This document shows, in pieces, positions 61,061 to 64,000 of a stretch of DNA of 64,000 nucleotides (positions within the stretch are counted from its first letter, which is position 1; every line of letters starts with the position of its first letter). A program made the position numbers and the translations under genes. Under the pieces are notes generated by a model. The model saw only the letters and a program-made list of their open reading frames with translations, was not told the DNA's origin and made no database searches. The stretch comes from CAVUAF01 sp963739375. GTDB lineage: Bacteria; Acidobacteriota; Terriglobia; Terriglobales; Acidobacteriaceae. The DNA is taken from positions 1-64,000 of the forward strand of contig CAVUAF010000021.1 of NCBI GenBank assembly GCA_963739375.1. Reading direction: 5' to 3'.

Positions 61061-63143
61061 GTGACCATCTCCCCGCTCGCGCGCGAAGTCCACAAGCGCC
61101 CTGACCGCGTGAAACTCCCGGGCCGCGTCCTGTTCCTCACCGAAGATCCGGAGCTGATCCGGCGGCAACTGGCGGGCGAAGACCTGCCCTGGGACACGAA
61201 GCATCCAGCGGCCAATCCCAAGCTGCGCGACGACATCTCCACCGACGAAATCACCCCGGCGCACATCTGCTTCTTCTTCGACGAGACGCTGGGCGAGTTC
61301 CCGTACACCGGGCTGAAGTGCGGCGCCGAGGTGCCCATCAAGCGCGGCGACGTGAAGCGCGGCGGCTTTGTGGCGGCGGTCAGCGGGAAGCGGCGCGGCA
61401 AGGGGTCGAGCCGCGAGCAGTCGCCCTACGCCGAGCGCTGCGCCGGCATCCAGCTGGTGATCGCGGAAAACATCGAGCGCATCTACCAGCAGAATTGCCA
61501 GAACCTCGGCGTCCTGACCTCGACCGACTTCAGCCTCATTGACTGCATCCGGCGTGGGGAGGAAATCCCGTTGCGCGTCTTCACCGCCGGCGAAGACGAG
61601 ATCACCCGGCAGGTGATCGAGTACGGCGGGCTGTTCCCGTTCAACGTGGCACGCCTGCAGAAGAAAGTCTTCCTGCCGGCCATCACGACCGCGCCGCGGC
61701 CGATGACCATCGCCGAGAAGATTTTTGCGCGCCACATGCTGGATTACTCAGAGGTGGCGACGGGCGACCCCGCGCGTCTTGACGCGGGCGAGTCGCCCGC
61801 GTCCACCCAAGTTAAAGTTGGGGTGCCGGCCGTCAAACCCGGCGACACCGGTTTCGCGCGCACCGACCTGCGCTTCAGCCACGAGTACGTCACCCCCATG
61901 GCGGCCATCTTCTTCGAGCACTACCTGGGAAAAGAGGCGAAGGTCAACGATCCGGGAAGCATCCTCTTCTTCCGCGACCACCTGACGTTTCTCGACGAGG
62001 TGATCTCGGAAGAGAAGAAGAAGATGGGGCTGCTGGACCTGGCCACGCAACTCAAGCTCAAGCAGGAAGAGTTTGGCCAGCGGCAGGGCATCAAGCTGCA
62101 CGGCGAGCTGCGCGACCGCAAAGGCTCGGAGGGAATCTGCCACTCGGTGGTGGCGGAAAGCTACGCGCTGCCGGGGCAGCTGAACGTCGGGTCGGATTCG
62201 CATACCCCGCACGTTGGGGCGGTGGGATGCGTGGCCTTCGGGATCGGCACCACCGACGTCTTCAATTCCTGGATCACGAAGGACATGCGGGTGCGGGTGC
62301 CGGAGTCGGTGAAGGTGGTCATTCACGGGCGGCGCAGGCCGAACGTCACTGCCAAGGACTTCATCCTGAAGATTCTGGCGCTCGACTACGTGCGCAGCGG
62401 CAAGGCGCTGGCCAAGGTCATGGAGTATGCCGGCGAGGCGATCGCGGAGCTCGACGTGGACGAGCGCGCCACCATGACCAACATGGCGGCGGAGATCGGC
62501 GGATTTACCGGCATCGTGGCCCCGGACCAGCAGCGTCGTGGAATTCCTCCGGGAACGGCGCGGCGAGGCCTGGATGCCGATGTGGGCACAGCTCGTCGAA
62601 GGCCTGCACAGCGATCCCGGCGCCGAGTACGCGCACGTCATCGAACTGAACGCGGACGAGATTTATCCCATGGTGGCGACGCCCGGCGACCCAGGCAACG
62701 GCAGGGAGGTGCGCGCGCTGCACACCCCGGTGCCGGTGGAGATCGCGTATGGCGGCACCTGCACCGCCGGCAAGAATGCCGACATGGACATGTACGCGCG
62801 GGTGCTCGCGGCGGCGCTGGGCCAGGGGCGGCGCGTGGCCGACGCGGTGAAGTTCTACATCCAGTTCGGCTCACAGGAGACGCGCGAATACTGCGTGCGC
62901 AAAGGCTACGTCGAGGTGTTCCGGCAGGCGGGGGCGATCCTCCTCGAGCCCAGCTGCGGGGCGTGCATCAATGCCGGGCCGGGAGTGAGCACGCGTCCCG
63001 ACCAGGTGGTGATCAGCGCGCAGAACCGCAACTTCCCGGGCCGCAGTGGTCCCGGGCAGATGTACCTGGCCTCGCCGCTGACGGTGGCCGCGAGCGCGGT
63101 GGCGGGATACATCTGCGAGTACGAGCCGGCGGTCGCGCAGTAA
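61061..63143 (+). CDS. Aconitase-family hydratase with N-terminal swivel domain, one frame disruption
   Basis: About 693 residues after repair, from GTG. The swivel (LeuD-like) domain comes first (RDDISTDEITPAHICFFFDE, RGGFVAAVSGKRRGKGSSREQSPYAERCAG), then the catalytic domains, so the order matches AcnB without its HEAT domain rather than AcnA. Cluster and substrate motifs: NVGSDSHTPHVGAVGCVAFG, IELNADEIYPMVATPGDPG, LEPSCGACINAGPGVST (Fe-S cysteines), FPGRSGPGQMYLASP. One extra base at about 62531 (CAG-C-AGC) breaks the frame; homology resumes at once with VVEFLRERRGEAW. The palindromic peptide AGESPASTQ is inserted near residue 242, between the swivel and catalytic parts. Substrate: aconitate or an isopropylmalate-like acid. 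Confidence 0.87.
61784..61810 (+). repeat. In-frame palindromic coding repeat (copy 3, in aconitase)
   Basis: GCGGGCGA-G-TCGCCCGC, a perfect 8-bp stem, followed by GTCCACCCAA. Translated as AGESPASTQ in the same phase as the kinase copy at 11201 (AGGSPASTQ). Confidence 0.8.
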
Positions 63144-63160
63144 GGCCGCGCTCGCACCCC

Positions 63161-63186
63161 GCCGGGGCTGCTCGCCCCGGCTTTTT
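63161..63186 (+). terminator. Rho-independent terminator after aconitase
   Basis: GCCGGGG-CTGCTCG-CCCCGGC stem-loop followed by five T residues, 18 bases after the stop codon. Confidence 0.88.
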
Positions 63187-63252
63187 CCTGGGCCGGCTTG
63201 CGGCATGGCGTGCTCTCAATCGCCGAGATCGCCGGCATCGGCGCCGGCGCGG

Positions 63253-64000
63253 CTACGAACCTACGTAGCGGGCGTAGAGGGAGCGGGCGACGGCGGTGTC
63301 GGTGGTGCCCTTGATGATGGCGCGGCCGTCGGGGAAGAGCGTGAGCTCGTAGGGGTCGCGGAAGAATTTCAGGACGAATTCATTGTGGCGGACCGGGCCG
63401 TGCGGAGCGAGGCGGCGCTCCAGTTCGGCGAAGTCTACCGGGCGCTGGCGCTCGTGGATCTGGACGGAGTTGCGGCCGCACAGAGTGATGTGCGGGCGGC
63501 TCGCGCCGGCCAGGTGGACGAAATCCCGCTGGCCGCAGCAGCGGCAATCGGCGCGCGGGGTAGCGGCGGCGATGGCGACGTGCTCGTTGCGCCACACGTC
63601 GAGCGAGAGCAGGGTGCGGCGCAGCACGCTCTCGGCGCCGACCAGGAGTTTGAAGGCTTCGGTGGCGGCCAGGGAGGCGATGGCATTGGCCGCGCTGTTC
63701 AGGATGCCGCGTGGTATCGCAGGTCTCGACCATGCCGGTGGGCGGCTCGGGGAAGACGCAGGCGAGGCAGGCGGTGCGCCCGGGGAGCACGTTCATGGTC
63801 ACGCCATAGCTGCCCACGGCGGCGGTGTAGATCCAGGGGACGTTTTCGCGCACCGCAAAATCGTTCAGCAGGTAGCGGGTCTCGAAGTTGTCGGTGCCAT
63901 CGAGGATGAGCGGCACGCCCGCCAGCAGCGTCTCCGCGTTCTGGGGAGTGAGGTCGGCGACGATGGGCTCCACCTGCACCTCGGAATTGCAGGCGGCGAG
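63253..64000 (-). CDS. ThiF/MoeB adenylyltransferase, 5' end outside window, one frame disruption
   Basis: E1-like activating enzyme; the ATP-binding N-terminus lies beyond 64000. Visible: LILDGTDNFETRYLLNDFAV, zinc CxxC pairs ACLACVFPEPP and CRCCGQRD, and a ThiF-type C-terminus ending LTLFPDGRAIIKGTTDT and ARSLYARYVGS. One extra base near 63711 (ACC-A-CGC on the coding strand) breaks the frame after VETCDT, resuming GILNSAANAIASLAATEAFK. It adenylates a sulfur-carrier protein (ThiS or MoaD); the MoaD-MoaE fusion lies about 6 kb away. Convergent with the aconitase gene. Confidence 0.85.

Overview
The window looks like an Acidobacteriota (Terriglobia/Koribacter-like) chromosome, probably a metagenome contig. 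Support comes from about 65% G+C by eye, a secreted VWFA protein of the kind typical of acidobacteria (57369-58289), a Ser/Thr kinase fused to a TolB-type propeller, a large hopanoid cluster, and intergenic spaces full of short palindromic and minisatellite repeats. No rRNA, tRNA, CRISPR array, complete insertion sequence or prophage was recognised. The species call is inference.

Layout. 1-1440 is a mosaic of an AT-rich stretch and a broken nucleotide-sugar dehydrogenase, abutting a truncated secreted propeller gene; this looks like a contig-end chimera. 2.4-16.3 kb holds housekeeping and secreted enzymes: alpha/beta hydrolase, M20 peptidase, msrA, S9 peptidase, SPFH protein, gpmI, kinase, recN and a Coa1-like protein. 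16.7-30.4 kb is a hopanoid island: ispH, shc, hpnH, a small LSm-like protein, hpnA, hpnG, two zinc alcohol dehydrogenases and two squalene-synthase-family enzymes on +, facing hpnJ and two half-size EamA transporters on -. 31.0-33.4 kb is groES-groEL with a perfect CIRCE operator. 33.4-36.0 kb is a lower-GC module: DUF3606, a DNA methyltransferase and a candidate restriction endonuclease. 36.5-43.7 kb carries a TPR protein, TolC, a GH18 protein, small membrane proteins and a very repeat-rich gap with an AMP-ligase relic. 43.8-51.5 kb is carA, a small zincin-like gene, carB and lon. 51.8-54.2 kb is cydAB, of lower GC. 54.4-64 kb has oligopeptidase B, a MoaD-MoaE fusion, the VWFA protein, an Hfq-like protein, suhB, DinB, DUF1684, a permuted aconitase and a ThiF/MoeB enzyme cut by the window end.

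How genes work together. IspH supplies isoprenoid precursors, the two synthases make squalene, Shc cyclises it, HpnH adds adenosyl and HpnG removes adenine; HpnA, HpnJ, the dehydrogenases and the EamA pair are candidates for side-chain tailoring and transport. The MoaDE and ThiF/MoeB genes may share sulfur-carrier chemistry.

Two features stand out. First, palindromic repeats lie in frame inside several proteins (kinase, aconitase, carB, carA, GH18); the kinase and aconitase copies encode nearly the same peptide and have a free intergenic copy. Second, single-base insertions cluster in shc, hpnH and hpnJ, with isolated cases in the methyltransferase, aconitase and thiF. Most read as two alternative bases of one codon position written side by side, so a consensus artefact from strain variation is more likely than real gene decay.
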